Shown one piece after another: positions 1 through 8,740 of a stretch of 64,000 nucleotides of DNA (positions within the stretch are counted from its first letter, which is position 1; every line of letters begins with the position of its first letter). The stretch comes from Flavobacterium channae. GTDB lineage: Bacteria > Bacteroidota > Bacteroidia > Flavobacteriales > Flavobacteriaceae. A program made the translations under genes and the position numbers. Where the stretch lies: NCBI RefSeq assembly GCF_021172165.1, contig NZ_CP089096.1, positions 2,666,001 to 2,730,000 of the forward strand. The letters run 5' to 3'. Under the pieces are notes generated by a model that was given only the letters and a program-made list of their open reading frames with translations, searched no databases and was not told the DNA's origin.

Positions 1-1301
1 ACGTTTAAAGTTACAGCATCTAAATCAGAACCAAATTTCGCGAAAGCTTCTAATTCACGGAATTGAGCTTGGTCTAATTTTAATGTACCTGCTACTTTTT
101 TCATTGATTTGATTTGCGCATTACCTCCAACACGAGATACCGAAATACCTACGTTGATAGCAGGACGAACTCCAGAGTTGAATAAATCACCATCTAAGAA
201 GATCTGTCCGTCTGTAATCGAAATTACGTTTGTTGGGATATATGCAGAAACGTCACCTGCTTGTGTTTCGATAATTGGTAACGCTGTTAACGAACCACCA
301 CCTTTAACGATACCTTTGATAGAATCTGGTAAATCGTTCATGTTTTTAGCGATTTCGTCGTTAGCAATAACTTTACAAGCTCTTTCTAATAAACGAGAGT
401 GTAAGTAGAAAACGTCTCCAGGGTAAGCCTCACGTCCTGGTGGTCTTCTTAATAATAAAGATACCTCACGGTAAGCTACTGCTTGTTTAGATAAATCATC
501 ATAAACAATTAAAGCTGGACGACCAGAATCTCTGAAATATTCTCCGATTGCAGCACCCGCCATAGGAGCGTAAACTTGCATTGGAGCAGGATCTGAAGCA
601 TTAGCCGCTACGATGATTGTATATGCCATAGCTCCTTTTTCTTCTAATGTTTTTGCTAAAGCAGCAACAGTTGAAGCTTTTTGACCTACAGCTACATAGA
701 TACAGAATACTGGTTGACCTGCATCATAAAATTCTTTTTGATTTAAGATAGTATCGATACAAACTGTTGATTTACCAGTTTGACGGTCACCAATAACTAA
801 CTCACGTTGTCCACGACCAACTGGAATCATAGCATCTACTGCTTTAACACCTGTTTGTAATGGTTCAGTTACTGGCTGACGGAAGATAACTCCAGGAGCT
901 TTTCTTTCTAATGGCATCTCATATAACTCACCACCAATTGGACCTTTACCGTCGATTGGGTTACCTAAAGTATCCACAACACGACCTACCATTTGTTCTC
1001 CTACTTTAAGAGAAGCAATACGTTGTGTTCTTTTTACTGTAGAACCTTCTTTGATTCCTGTTGATGGTCCTAAAAGTACTACCCCAACATTGTCTTCTTC
1101 TAAGTTCAAAACGATAGCCTCTAATCCGTTTTCGAATTGTACTAACTCACCATATTGAGCATTTGACAATCCGTAAACACGAGCGATACCGTCTCCAACT
1201 TGAAGTACAGTTCCAACTTCTTCTAACGATGCACCAGATTCAAAACCTGATAATTGTTGTTTTAATATTGCTGAAATTTCAGCAGGTTTAATTTCCGCCA
1301 T
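1..1301 (-). CDS. atpA: ATP synthase F1 subunit alpha, partial (3' end outside window)
   Basis: The reverse strand reads in frame from an ATG at 1301 to the window edge, giving the first 433 residues of a protein that is normally about 525 long. The Walker A motif GDRQTGKS lies near residues 171-178, and the reading shows the usual N-terminal beta-barrel, nucleotide-binding domain and the start of the C-terminal domain. Alpha subunits form the non-catalytic nucleotide sites of the F1 hexamer on the cytoplasmic side of the membrane. It starts 23 bases after atpH and is the last atp gene visible; atpG would be expected next, beyond the edge. The beta and epsilon genes are not in the window, which agrees with their separate location in many Bacteroidota. 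Identification is secure. Confidence 0.98.
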   Translation of the reverse strand, partial: MAEIKPAEISAILKQQLSGFESGASLEEVGTVLQVGDGIARVYGLSNAQYGELVQFENGLEAIVLNLEEDNVGVVLLGPSTGIKEGSTVKRTQRIASLKVGEQMVGRVVDTLGNPIDGKGPIGGELYEMPLERKAPGVIFRQPVTEPLQTGVKAVDAMIPVGRGQRELVIGDRQTGKSTVCIDTILNQKEFYDAGQPVFCIYVAVGQKASTVAALAKTLEEKGAMAYTIIVAANASDPAPMQVYAPMAGAAIGEYFRDSGRPALIVYDDLSKQAVAYREVSLLLRRPPGREAYPGDVFYLHSRLLERACKVIANDEIAKNMNDLPDSIKGIVKGGGSLTALPIIETQAGDVSAYIPTNVISITDGQIFLDGDLFNSGVRPAINVGISVSRVGGNAQIKSMKKVAGTLKLDQAQFRELEAFAKFGSDLDAVTLN

Positions 1302-1324
1302 TTTGATATATCTTTAATGGTATA

Positions 1325-1858
1325 TTAATTACTAAACTCTCTTTTTAAATTTTGCAGTCTGCTTGATACAGATGCATTGTATTGTTTGTCACCCATTCTT
1401 AAAATAAATCCACCAATGATAGCTGGATCTACAATATTTTGAATGGTAATTTTTTTATTTGAAAACGATGCAATTTTTGCCAATACTTTAGCTTCTAACT
1501 CAGAAGTCATTGGAACAGCAGTTGTTACTTTCGCTATTTCAATTCCATTAAGTTCATCGTATAAAGCATTGAACTGTAAAGCAACATCGTTTAATAATTC
1601 AAATCTTTTGTTAGCTAAAAGCAATTGAAATAATCCTTTTGTCTCTTTTTGAGCAGAAGTAAAAATTTCATTTAAAGAAGAAAATTTAATTTCTCCCTTA
1701 ACAATTGGGCTTTGCAAAAAGTCTTTTAATTCTGCACTTTCCTTAATTGCTTTTGCAATAGAAGTCATATCAGCATTTACTGCATCAACAGAATTATTTT
1801 CTTTGGCAATGTCCAAAATAGCTTTAGCGTATCGAATTGCTGCTCTAGTTCCTGCCAT
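1325..1858 (-). CDS. atpH: ATP synthase F1 subunit delta (OSCP)
   Basis: 177 residues, the usual length for the delta/OSCP stalk subunit. It begins MAGTRAAIRYAKAI, a typical N-terminal helix of the family, and has the conserved C-terminal GGFILRMGDKQYNASV region with the 'iGG' signature. The subunit clamps the top of F1 to the peripheral stalk made by subunit b. It lies 4 bases after atpF and 23 before atpA in the same operon, so it is certainly co-transcribed. Nothing is odd in length or start codon (ATG). Confidence 0.97.
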   Translation of the reverse strand: MAGTRAAIRYAKAILDIAKENNSVDAVNADMTSIAKAIKESAELKDFLQSPIVKGEIKFSSLNEIFTSAQKETKGLFQLLLANKRFELLNDVALQFNALYDELNGIEIAKVTTAVPMTSELEAKVLAKIASFSNKKITIQNIVDPAIIGGFILRMGDKQYNASVSSRLQNLKREFSN

Positions 1859-1862
1859 GATA

Positions 1863-2354
1863 TTAGTTTAATTTAGCGTCACCTAAAATTTTCTCAACCA
1901 ATTTAGTTTGAGCTTCTTTGTTAGATAATTCTTCTTTTAATAATGTCTCAGCAATTTCTAATGACAAAGAAGAAACTTGATTTTTCAATTCTGCCATAGC
2001 TGCATTTTTCTCACTTTCGATAGAAGCTTTTGCTGCTTCAATCATTTTTTCGCCTTGTGCTTGCGCTTCAGATTTAGCATCAGCAATCATTTTTTCTTTG
2101 ATTTCTCTTGCTTCTTTAATCATTAAATCTCTTTCAGCTCTAGCTTCAGCTAATAATTTTTCATTATCCGACTTCAAGTTTTGCATTTCTTTCTTAGCAT
2201 TTTCAGCTGCTAATAAGGCGTTGTTAATTGAGTCTTCTCTACCTTTAACTGCTCCTAAAATAGGTTTCCATGCAAATTTTCTCATTAAAAGAAAAAATAC
2301 AACGAAAATTAAGGTTGTCCAAAATACTAAGCTTTCTGGTGAAGTAAAGTTCAT
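1863..2354 (-). CDS. atpF: ATP synthase F0 subunit b
   Basis: 163 residues with one N-terminal membrane helix (about residues 9-26) followed by a long charged coiled coil rich in Ala, Glu and Lys, the classic architecture of subunit b. The segment RKFAWKPI just after the membrane helix is characteristic. Two copies form the peripheral stalk linking subunit a to delta/alpha. It is placed between atpE (73-base gap carrying a strong hairpin) and atpH (4-base gap). Start is ATG. Confidence 0.97.
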   Translation of the reverse strand: MNFTSPESLVFWTTLIFVVFFLLMRKFAWKPILGAVKGREDSINNALLAAENAKKEMQNLKSDNEKLLAEARAERDLMIKEAREIKEKMIADAKSEAQAQGEKMIEAAKASIESEKNAAMAELKNQVSSLSLEIAETLLKEELSNKEAQTKLVEKILGDAKLN

Positions 2355-2385
2355 ATATCTATATTGTTAATTTAGTTTTGTAATA

Positions 2386-2418
2386 AAACTTCTTACAGCC
2401 AACCGCTGTAAGAAGTTT
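2386..2418 (-). terminator. Strong intercistronic hairpin between atpE and atpF
   Basis: Two perfectly complementary 14-base arms (AAACTTCTTACAGC at 2386-2399 and GCTGTAAGAAGTTT at 2405-2418) flank a 5-base loop. Read on the transcribed strand, the stem begins 9 bases after the atpE stop and is followed only by a short broken T-run (TTTTATT). It is therefore more likely a partial terminator or an RNA-stability element within the operon than a full stop. Subunit c is needed in many copies per enzyme, so such a hairpin could raise atpE relative to downstream genes; that role is inference. Confidence 0.7.
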
Positions 2419-2427
2419 ATGTTTTAA

Positions 2428-2646
<219 letters not shown>

Positions 2647-2669
2647 TTAATAATTAATAAAACTCAATC

Positions 2670-3746
2670 TTAGTGATGGTCGTGCTCTTCAACAGCCTGA
2701 CCAATAAATAATGCTGATAACAATGTAAATACATACGCTTGTAAAGCAGCAACTAACATTTCTAAAACACTCATAAACAATACAAAAGCACCTGAAACTG
2801 GAGCAATTGCAACTGTTTTGAATATATATATTAATGAAATTAAACTCAAAATAATAATGTGACCCGCAGTGATGTTAGCAAATAAACGAATCATCAATGC
2901 GAAAGGTTTTGTAAACATTCCAATAATTTCAACTGGCCACATAATTGGATATAACGCTTTTGGCACTGGTGGTGCAAAAATGTGTCCCCAATATGCTTTG
3001 TTTGCACTTAAAGTTGTAATCAAAAATGTAATAAATGCCATTACAAATGTAAAGTAGATATTTCCAGTTAAGTTAGAACTAAATGGGAAGAAAGGAATTA
3101 AACCAATTAAATTGTTAATCCAAATGAAGAAAAAGATAGTCAATAAATATGGCATGTATTTTCCATATTTCTTTTCTCCAATATTAGGAATAGCAATATC
3201 ATCTCTAACAAAAATTACTAATGGCTCTAAGAAACCAGCCAATCCTTTTGGAGCCATACTGTTCTTTTTATAAGAACGAGCCACAGTAATAAACAATACT
3301 AAAAGAATAATCACAGACATCAGCATTGAGAAAACATTCTTTGTAATTGAAAAATTCAAAGGACGAGCTTCAAAATTGAATGCGCTTTTATCTTCTTCTT
3401 TTAAAGTTTCAAATTTATCAGCATAAAAAATCACTTCATTATATCTAACAAATCTATCTTTAGCTACATGATGACCTGTATTGTCATGGTGAAATTCTGA
3501 AGCAGAAAAAATCTCTAATCCATTATCTGTCCAAAGAATGATAGGTAATGGCAATGAAATTGCGTGTCCATTCCAATCAGCTATATGAAACTCGTGTGAA
3601 TCTCCAATGTGTGAATTAATAAGTTCTGTAGCGCTAAACTCTTTATCAGATGATTCTGAATGTCCTCCGCTTGCAGAAGCCACTAATGGTAAAATCAAAA
3701 ATGATAACGAAAACAAAAATTGAATTGTGCGATTTGCTATTCTCAT
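2670..3746 (-). CDS. atpB: ATP synthase F0 subunit a
   Basis: 358 residues, about 100 longer than the E. coli subunit, because of an N-terminal extension. Residues 1-26 look like a cleavable signal peptide and residues 27-130 form a His-rich extracytoplasmic domain, a layout typical of Bacteroidota AtpB. The catalytic half-channel motif contains the essential Arg near residue 287 (ALMIRLFANITAGH). It is first of the canonical F0 genes, with 120 bases upstream that hold a candidate promoter. The C-terminus is His-rich (EEHDHH). Function as the proton channel next to the c ring is secure; the role of the N-terminal domain is unknown. Confidence 0.97.
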   Translation of the reverse strand: MRIANRTIQFLFSLSFLILPLVASASGGHSESSDKEFSATELINSHIGDSHEFHIADWNGHAISLPLPIILWTDNGLEIFSASEFHHDNTGHHVAKDRFVRYNEVIFYADKFETLKEEDKSAFNFEARPLNFSITKNVFSMLMSVIILLVLFITVARSYKKNSMAPKGLAGFLEPLVIFVRDDIAIPNIGEKKYGKYMPYLLTIFFFIWINNLIGLIPFFPFSSNLTGNIYFTFVMAFITFLITTLSANKAYWGHIFAPPVPKALYPIMWPVEIIGMFTKPFALMIRLFANITAGHIIILSLISLIYIFKTVAIAPVSGAFVLFMSVLEMLVAALQAYVFTLLSALFIGQAVEEHDHH

Positions 3747-3792
3747 ATACTTATACTAATAATAGTAAAATTTATTTCCTCTAAATTTTGTG

Positions 3793-3800
3793 CAAAGGTA
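3793..3800 (-). promoter_or_regulatory. Candidate -7 element ahead of atpB
   Basis: The minus strand reads TACCTTTG, a perfect match to the Bacteroidota -7 consensus TAnnTTTG, about 46 bases before the atpB ATG. No convincing -33 TTG was found at the expected distance, so this may be a weak or internal operon promoter. Confidence 0.45.
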
Positions 3801-3866
3801 CATTATTAATTAAAAAATGAAAACATATTATAATAATTTTTAAAAAAAGTATGGTAAAAAACCTTT

Positions 3867-4271
3867 TTAATTGTTTTCTTTCAAATCAGAACTATTTAGT
3901 AAATTAACCGAAAAGATAGTTTCCATCAATAAAAACAAGAAAAAGGGTATAAAAAAAGACAATACATCTGGAATTTTATTAGTAATATCAGAATCAATAA
4001 CTGGCATTAAAAAGAATACCGAAAGCCCCATTTTGACAATTCCAAACGCTAAAAAAGCATACCCTGTTTGCTGAAAAAAATACTTATTAACCAACACTAA
4101 TAAAGTATACGAAACAGCAACCGTTAAAAAATGAAACAAATAAATTGAAAGGGTTGCTATTTTAAAATCTATTTGATTAAAAAAAGTAGTTAAAATAAAT
4201 TCCTGAATGAAGTAAAACAAAACCGACACTGGAACTAAATAAACAAACAAACGTGTAATTTTCTTTATCAT
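3867..4271 (-). CDS. Small four-helix membrane protein in the AtpI position of the ATP synthase operon
   Basis: 134 residues with four predicted membrane segments (about 10-30, 38-62, 70-92 and 100-122) and little else. I do not recognise a motif. Its place directly before atpB and its size match the poorly conserved AtpI/UncI assembly-factor slot of other bacteria, so a part in c-ring assembly or ion supply is a reasonable inference. It overlaps the preceding atpZ-like gene by four bases (ATGA type), which argues for translational coupling. A 120-base gap separates it from atpB. Confidence 0.75.
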   Translation of the reverse strand: MIKKITRLFVYLVPVSVLFYFIQEFILTTFFNQIDFKIATLSIYLFHFLTVAVSYTLLVLVNKYFFQQTGYAFLAFGIVKMGLSVFFLMPVIDSDITNKIPDVLSFFIPFFLFLLMETIFSVNLLNSSDLKENN

Positions 4272-4495
4272 TCTCTTTTATCATTACTCATTTTATTAAC
4301 CTGTCGAATTACATTGTAAAGCGCTGTGAAAACGGCTAATAATGAAAAAATTATTGTTAATATTGAACCTTCTAATTTAAATTTTTCATCTAACCATTGT
4401 CCTAACATAACTCCTAAAAAAATAATCAATCCCATTTGAAATGGGATATTGATAAAAACCAACCATTTATTGGCTTGTTTCTTATTGGAGTCCAT
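4268..4495 (-). CDS. AtpZ/AtpI family ATP synthase accessory protein
   Basis: 75 residues with two membrane helices (about 12-31 and 42-62) joined by GQWLDEKF, the hallmark of the AtpZ/AtpI family (the Pfam family usually called ATPase_gene1). Relatives form complexes with AtpI and assist c-ring assembly or Mg2+/Ca2+ transport. The ATG overlaps the bactofilin stop by one base (TAATG) and its own stop overlaps the next gene, so bactofilin, AtpZ and the AtpI-position protein are translated as a unit. Confidence 0.88.
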   Translation of the reverse strand: MDSNKKQANKWLVFINIPFQMGLIIFLGVMLGQWLDEKFKLEGSILTIIFSLLAVFTALYNVIRQVNKMSNDKRE

Positions 4496-4854
4496 TATTT
4501 GGTTTGAGTTCTCATTTCACAACTTGCTTCAAACCTAGCACCTGGTTCAACAGCTAATTTACCAACAATTACCTCTCCTGTAATATGTGCTTTTGATTTT
4601 ACATTTAGCATTCCTTCGGCTTGTAACTTTCCTGAAAATATACCTTCGATGTCGATACTTTTACAAACGATATCACCTATAACTTCACCAGTTGGACCAA
4701 TTACAATTTTTCCTTCAGAAGTGAAATTTCCTTTTAGCTTACCGTCTAAACGAAAATCGGCGAAAGTGGTAATATCTCCTGTAATAGTAGTTCCGTCTAC
4801 TATTCTATTAGTTTTTCCTAATAAATGATCTTGATTTTTCTCTTTTTCAAACAT
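4495..4854 (-). CDS. Bactofilin family cytoskeletal protein
   Basis: 119 residues dominated by the repeating short beta strands of a right-handed beta helix: GDITTFADFRLDGKLKGN, then GKIVIGPTGEVIGDI, then GKLQAEGMLNVKSKAHI. This is the polymer-forming bactofilin fold (DUF583). Bactofilins assemble without nucleotide into membrane-associated filaments that position cell-wall or polar machinery. It lies 21 bases after sprE and overlaps atpZ by one base, so it is the link between the gliding/secretion gene and the ATP synthase genes. The role in this organism is unknown. Confidence 0.93.
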   Translation of the reverse strand: MFEKEKNQDHLLGKTNRIVDGTTITGDITTFADFRLDGKLKGNFTSEGKIVIGPTGEVIGDIVCKSIDIEGIFSGKLQAEGMLNVKSKAHITGEVIVGKLAVEPGARFEASCEMRTQTK

Positions 4855-4875
4855 ATTAATAGGGATTTGAGGTTC

Positions 4876-7515
4876 TTATTTGTTTAACAAAATCCATTCT
4901 TCCAACTTCTTTTTCATTTGTACAATCTTATAATCTTCCGTGGAAATAATGTAAACTTTGTCGGTTAATTTATAATTTTTATGTAGCTGCAGTACCGACA
5001 ATACCGATATTGCTGCATCTTTGTTATCAAAACCATGAATTACAATAAAGTTGTCTGTTAACGTATAAATATCTTCGGATGTTTTTAGAGCAACTGCATT
5101 GGTATCTTTGATATACTTAGCTATTTTTTCGGTTAGATTTTTTACATCTTTATCGTAAGGATACTTCTTAGGAAAAATAATTTTGTAACCTGTTGGTTGA
5201 GCTAAACCAAAATCAAGCGCTTCAATTAACGGCACTTCCATTTGAACCATTTTTTCAGCTTCTTTTCCTTCAAGTGCATTTGGATAGGTTAAAGCTACAA
5301 AATTTAAGGCTTTTTTATATTCTTCAACACCTTGCAATCTTGCAATTGTTTTGGCTTTTAGCATCTCAAATTTTGGCAATGATTCTTCTCCAGCGAATTT
5401 AAAAATAGCCTCATCCAACTCCGTTGACACTTCTCTTATTTGATTGTTGTTATATTTCTTGAACAATGCATTAAAAACCAATTCTGGATTATCGTTATCC
5501 ATTATTTCTACTTCGGGGTTATTCAAAATTTGGGCATAACGACTATCAGGATATTGAGACAAAATTTGTTGCTTCATTTCTGCGGCTTTTGAAGGCGAAA
5601 TTTGCTGATAAATTTTATACAAATTGTACATTGCTGGAAGCACCAAACGTTCTTCAGGCTTGTTTTTTAATAACTGCTCCAAACGAGAAGCGGCCAATTC
5701 ATATTCTTTAAATTTTTCTTTGTATATTAATCCTAATTGGTAATAAGCAAAATCACGATCTTTAGTTAAACTATCTAACAGTTTTTTATCTGTTGGGATT
5801 TGCTTCAAATAAAAACCTGTATCGTATTTAGGATTTTCAACTACAACAGTTGAATCTTTAAGAGCATCTGTATCTTTTTGATTATCATCTTTGAAGTCGT
5901 TTATATTTCCTTTATCGGAAGACCATCTCCAATTGTCTTTCAACGATCTTTTTCCCCAATTGTTTTGAAAATCTTTTTTTCCAAAATCAACAGCTACTGG
6001 ATTATAAAAATAAAAATTAGAATTATCAGTACCCACACCCATTCCTGGTGGCAACATTGAAGCATTTTTTATGTTGTTATCTGTTGCATCAATTTTTCCA
6101 AGAGTTTTTCCACCTTTTGGAGAAATATCACTATTGTTATTATTATTTAAACTTGCTTGAATATTTGCTTCTTTCTCTGCTTTTTCGGCAGCAATTTTAG
6201 CTTTCTTCTCGTCTTCAATCTTTAAATTAGTAATATAATTTTCATAATACGATTTTCTATCCAAATCGCTCATGGCAACAACTTTCAAAATACTATCGTT
6301 TTGTTGTGCAATAGTTTCATATTTGATTACGTCGTCTAAATTGTCTCTTTTTTTCTTAATCTTACGATATTCTCGAGTTCTATCATCTAAACGTAATAAA
6401 GTACTATCATAATACTTACCAGCAGTTTTATAATTTGCTTCTCTAAAGAAAATTTCACCAAGATTTCTATAATTTGAGGAAACTAGATATTTATCTTGAG
6501 AAAGTAATTTTATTGATTTATTATAATATTTTTTGGCTTTTTCGTTTAAACCAAGTTTATCATAAAAAATTCCCATTTGATGATTAAGAACATCTAAATA
6601 AGGTCGGTTTTCTCTATCTTCTAAAAGTTTGTTGAACTTCTCAGTGAAAACTAAAGTATCTCCTTTTGCATAATCAAACTGACTCGCTTGTTTTGCATGT
6701 GCCTGAATAACATATCTTCTTGGAGATTTTCTATTCATATCAATTACTTCCTGAAATGCAGCATAAGCACTGTCATTATATTCAAGACTTTCATATAACT
6801 GACCTAAAATAAAAGTATATCGCGCTTTTTCTTCGTTACTTTTAGTTTCTTCTTTTGCTACTTTTAAAGCGGCAATTGCAGTATCTTTAACCTGAACATT
6901 CATGTAAGCTTGAGCTAACATGGCATTAGCATCTGCTAAATCCTGACCTTCAATTTTTTTATCCTTTAAAAGTCTTTTAAGGTTTTTAATAGCAATATCA
7001 TCATTATCTAATCGAATATTTACTTTTTCGCGCCAAACTTTAGCATGATAAATACGATCGCTTAAAGGATATTTGTATAAAATGTAATTTAAAGCTTCTA
7101 GTGATGGAATAAAACGATTGTCGTAGTAACGTGCTTTTGCCAAAAGCAAATAAGCTTCGTCCATTTGAGGATTTTTTTCGGTACCAGCAATATTCATAGA
7201 ATGTTTTTGAATAGCTTTTACCGCTTTTTCTTCAGCCCGTTCAAAATTTTGATTTTTGGTTTGCCCTGGCAACATTGCCTCTTCATTTTCAGGCATTCTT
7301 TCAATAGGCAATATTTCCCAAAAATTATCTTGGTAAGTAGTCTTTAAATCTTCTAACCCTTTATCTAATGCTAAATAACCATTGTATAAAACATTATATT
7401 TTGTGTTAACAGCATGAAAATTACGGTTAATAAATTTATCTTTTCTAACAGAACACGCTATTAAAATAAAGATAAAACCAACTGTAAAAGAGTATTTTAA
7501 TATAGATCTTTTCAA
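4876..7515 (-). CDS. sprE: T9SS/gliding motility TPR lipoprotein SprE (PorW)
   Basis: 879 residues. Residues 1-21 are a lipoprotein signal ending in FILIAC with Cys21 as lipid anchor; the body contains many tetratricopeptide-like helical repeats (residues about 110-420 and 570-700) around a charged, Asn-rich middle. Length, lipobox and the start of the mature protein match SprE/PorW, an outer-membrane-linked component needed for type IX secretion and gliding in Flavobacterium johnsoniae. The start codon is TTG: an in-frame TAG lies shortly upstream and no ATG occurs before the signal peptide, so this start is required. It heads the run leading into bactofilin and ATP synthase. Confidence 0.85.
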   Translation of the reverse strand: MKRSILKYSFTVGFIFILIACSVRKDKFINRNFHAVNTKYNVLYNGYLALDKGLEDLKTTYQDNFWEILPIERMPENEEAMLPGQTKNQNFERAEEKAVKAIQKHSMNIAGTEKNPQMDEAYLLLAKARYYDNRFIPSLEALNYILYKYPLSDRIYHAKVWREKVNIRLDNDDIAIKNLKRLLKDKKIEGQDLADANAMLAQAYMNVQVKDTAIAALKVAKEETKSNEEKARYTFILGQLYESLEYNDSAYAAFQEVIDMNRKSPRRYVIQAHAKQASQFDYAKGDTLVFTEKFNKLLEDRENRPYLDVLNHQMGIFYDKLGLNEKAKKYYNKSIKLLSQDKYLVSSNYRNLGEIFFREANYKTAGKYYDSTLLRLDDRTREYRKIKKKRDNLDDVIKYETIAQQNDSILKVVAMSDLDRKSYYENYITNLKIEDEKKAKIAAEKAEKEANIQASLNNNNNSDISPKGGKTLGKIDATDNNIKNASMLPPGMGVGTDNSNFYFYNPVAVDFGKKDFQNNWGKRSLKDNWRWSSDKGNINDFKDDNQKDTDALKDSTVVVENPKYDTGFYLKQIPTDKKLLDSLTKDRDFAYYQLGLIYKEKFKEYELAASRLEQLLKNKPEERLVLPAMYNLYKIYQQISPSKAAEMKQQILSQYPDSRYAQILNNPEVEIMDNDNPELVFNALFKKYNNNQIREVSTELDEAIFKFAGEESLPKFEMLKAKTIARLQGVEEYKKALNFVALTYPNALEGKEAEKMVQMEVPLIEALDFGLAQPTGYKIIFPKKYPYDKDVKNLTEKIAKYIKDTNAVALKTSEDIYTLTDNFIVIHGFDNKDAAISVLSVLQLHKNYKLTDKVYIISTEDYKIVQMKKKLEEWILLNK

Positions 7516-7622
7516 AGTAAAAAACGTTTTTGTCTTTAACTACTAAAATTGCTTTTTAGTATGTATAGAATGGTAAAAATACGTTTCTTTTTTTGATGTG
7601 AAAAAAAATAGTAGACTTTTTG

Positions 7623-8288
7623 TTAGTCAAACACATTTTTAAGGTCTTTTATAACTTTGAAAGCAACATCAATTTGGTCATCACTTACAATAATCGTAAA
7701 CTCATTTGTAGTTGAAATTACTTCGTGAATAATTATTCCTTCCCACGCTAATCTTTGAAAAATATAATAATAAACCCCAGGCGTTGAAATGTTTTCTTGA
7801 GGCAGCTTAACTGTTATAGAAGAAAGATTCTCTATTTTATGAGTAAGTTTTTCATTTTTGAAAATTGCTTCAACAATATGGTCAACAGAAGTACTTGTTA
7901 CAATATTTGTTTCATTTACCCCACGAGATGAAGTATAGAAAATATCCTGTTGTTTGTTAATTTCAGAAATCAGTTTTGCTTGATTATCTAAAAGTGTATC
8001 TGATATTGTATAGGTAAAATCGGTTAATGAAGAACGAACTGTAATTTCACCAATGTTTTTTAATACTTTAGAAATCTTGTAGTTGATTTTAAAATCAAGC
8101 TCTTCTGAAAGTCTTTTTAAAGACATTACTACAGCTCCTTGTTTAACATCTTTACCTAAATGTGCTTCTAATTCTGGCATCATAATACGAGCCAAAGAAG
8201 TTAAATTTATAATACCTTGTGAAAGCGAACTTAATAAAAAAGGTTTCGATTTTATATATTGTTCTACTACTGATGAAATCGTTTTCAT
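7623..8288 (-). CDS. ACT-domain protein resembling the regulatory half of aspartate kinase
   Basis: 221 residues when started at the ATG at 8288; an upstream in-frame TTG at 8324 is less likely because it lies in AT-rich promoter-like sequence. The N-terminal part (about 1-75) resembles a small helix-turn-helix-like domain (YIKSKPFLLSSLSQGIINLT), and the rest contains two ACT-like beta-alpha-beta units (about 85-145 and 150-221). Proteins of this type are often annotated as 'aspartate kinase' in Flavobacteriaceae, but no kinase domain is present. It stands alone between sprE and yraN. A regulatory, amino-acid-sensing role is inference only. Confidence 0.7.
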   Translation of the reverse strand: MKTISSVVEQYIKSKPFLLSSLSQGIINLTSLARIMMPELEAHLGKDVKQGAVVMSLKRLSEELDFKINYKISKVLKNIGEITVRSSLTDFTYTISDTLLDNQAKLISEINKQQDIFYTSSRGVNETNIVTSTSVDHIVEAIFKNEKLTHKIENLSSITVKLPQENISTPGVYYYIFQRLAWEGIIIHEVISTTNEFTIIVSDDQIDVAFKVIKDLKNVFD

Positions 8289-8353
8289 GTTTAATTTTGT
8301 TGTTTGTATGGGGTAAATATACAAATAAAAAACAATTTGTTATAAATTTAACA

Positions 8354-8713
8354 TTAAAAATAATAAAAGGCTTCCTCTATATGCTCTATTTGGAAGGTTC
8401 CATTTTCTTTATAAATGGAAATAATATCAAACCGCACCTCAACTTCCAAGTCATTTTGCGTAATATATTCATTTACAGCTTTAACCAACAATTGTATCTT
8501 CTTAGGTTTAACGAATTCTTGAGGCGAACCGAACTCCAAACTTGAACGAGTTTTAACTTCAACAACTGCTAAAACGGCATCTTTTTGAGCAATTATGTCG
8601 ATTTCTGCTTTGTCGAAAATCCAATTGGTTTCTAAAATGTCATAACCGTTTTTTTCAAGATAGTCGGCCGCTAATTCTTCTCCAAGTTTTCCTAAATCGT
8701 TATGTTCAGCCAT
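8354..8713 (-). CDS. YraN family protein (UPF0102), predicted endonuclease fold
   Basis: 119 residues with the signature pattern of the family: GKLGEELAADYLEKNGYDILETN, then EIDIIA (Asp39) and VEVKTR (Glu52, Lys54). These acidic and Lys residues correspond to the D...ExK site of Holliday-junction-resolvase-like nucleases. The cellular role of YraN proteins is not established. It is 27 bases after an LD-carboxypeptidase gene, and the gap between them is filled by a REP-like sequence. ATG start. Confidence 0.92.
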   Translation of the reverse strand: MAEHNDLGKLGEELAADYLEKNGYDILETNWIFDKAEIDIIAQKDAVLAVVEVKTRSSLEFGSPQEFVKPKKIQLLVKAVNEYITQNDLEVEVRFDIISIYKENGTFQIEHIEEAFYYF

Positions 8714-8740
8714 GTCATTGCGAGTTTACGAAGCAATCTT
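8714..8740. repeat. REP-like intergenic sequence, GTCATTGCGAG...ACGAAGCAATCT type
   Basis: The gap between yraN and the LD-carboxypeptidase gene is made of GTCATTGCGAG, a short spacer and ACGAAGCAATCT, a sequence pattern I recognise from dispersed palindromic repeats in Bacteroidota genomes. Only one copy is present here, so repeat status rests on recognition rather than on comparison inside the window. Confidence 0.5.

Noticed and set aside
109..408. Open frame on the plus strand opposite atpA (and similar frames opposite many genes)
   Set aside because: It lies fully within atpA on the other strand, has no family features and its codon pattern is the shadow of the real gene.
6130..6160. 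AT-rich low-complexity stretch in sprE
   Set aside because: It encodes a short Asn-rich linker in frame; no frameshift or repeat expansion is evident.
8289..8324. TTG start of the ACT-domain protein
   Set aside because: The extra 12 codons lie in AT-rich promoter-like sequence and the ATG at 8288 gives the normal N-terminus.
8219..8545. 108-codon plus-strand frame across the start of the ACT gene and the end of yraN
   Set aside because: It overlaps two well-supported minus-strand genes and the intergenic AT-rich region; no motif or start signal supports it.
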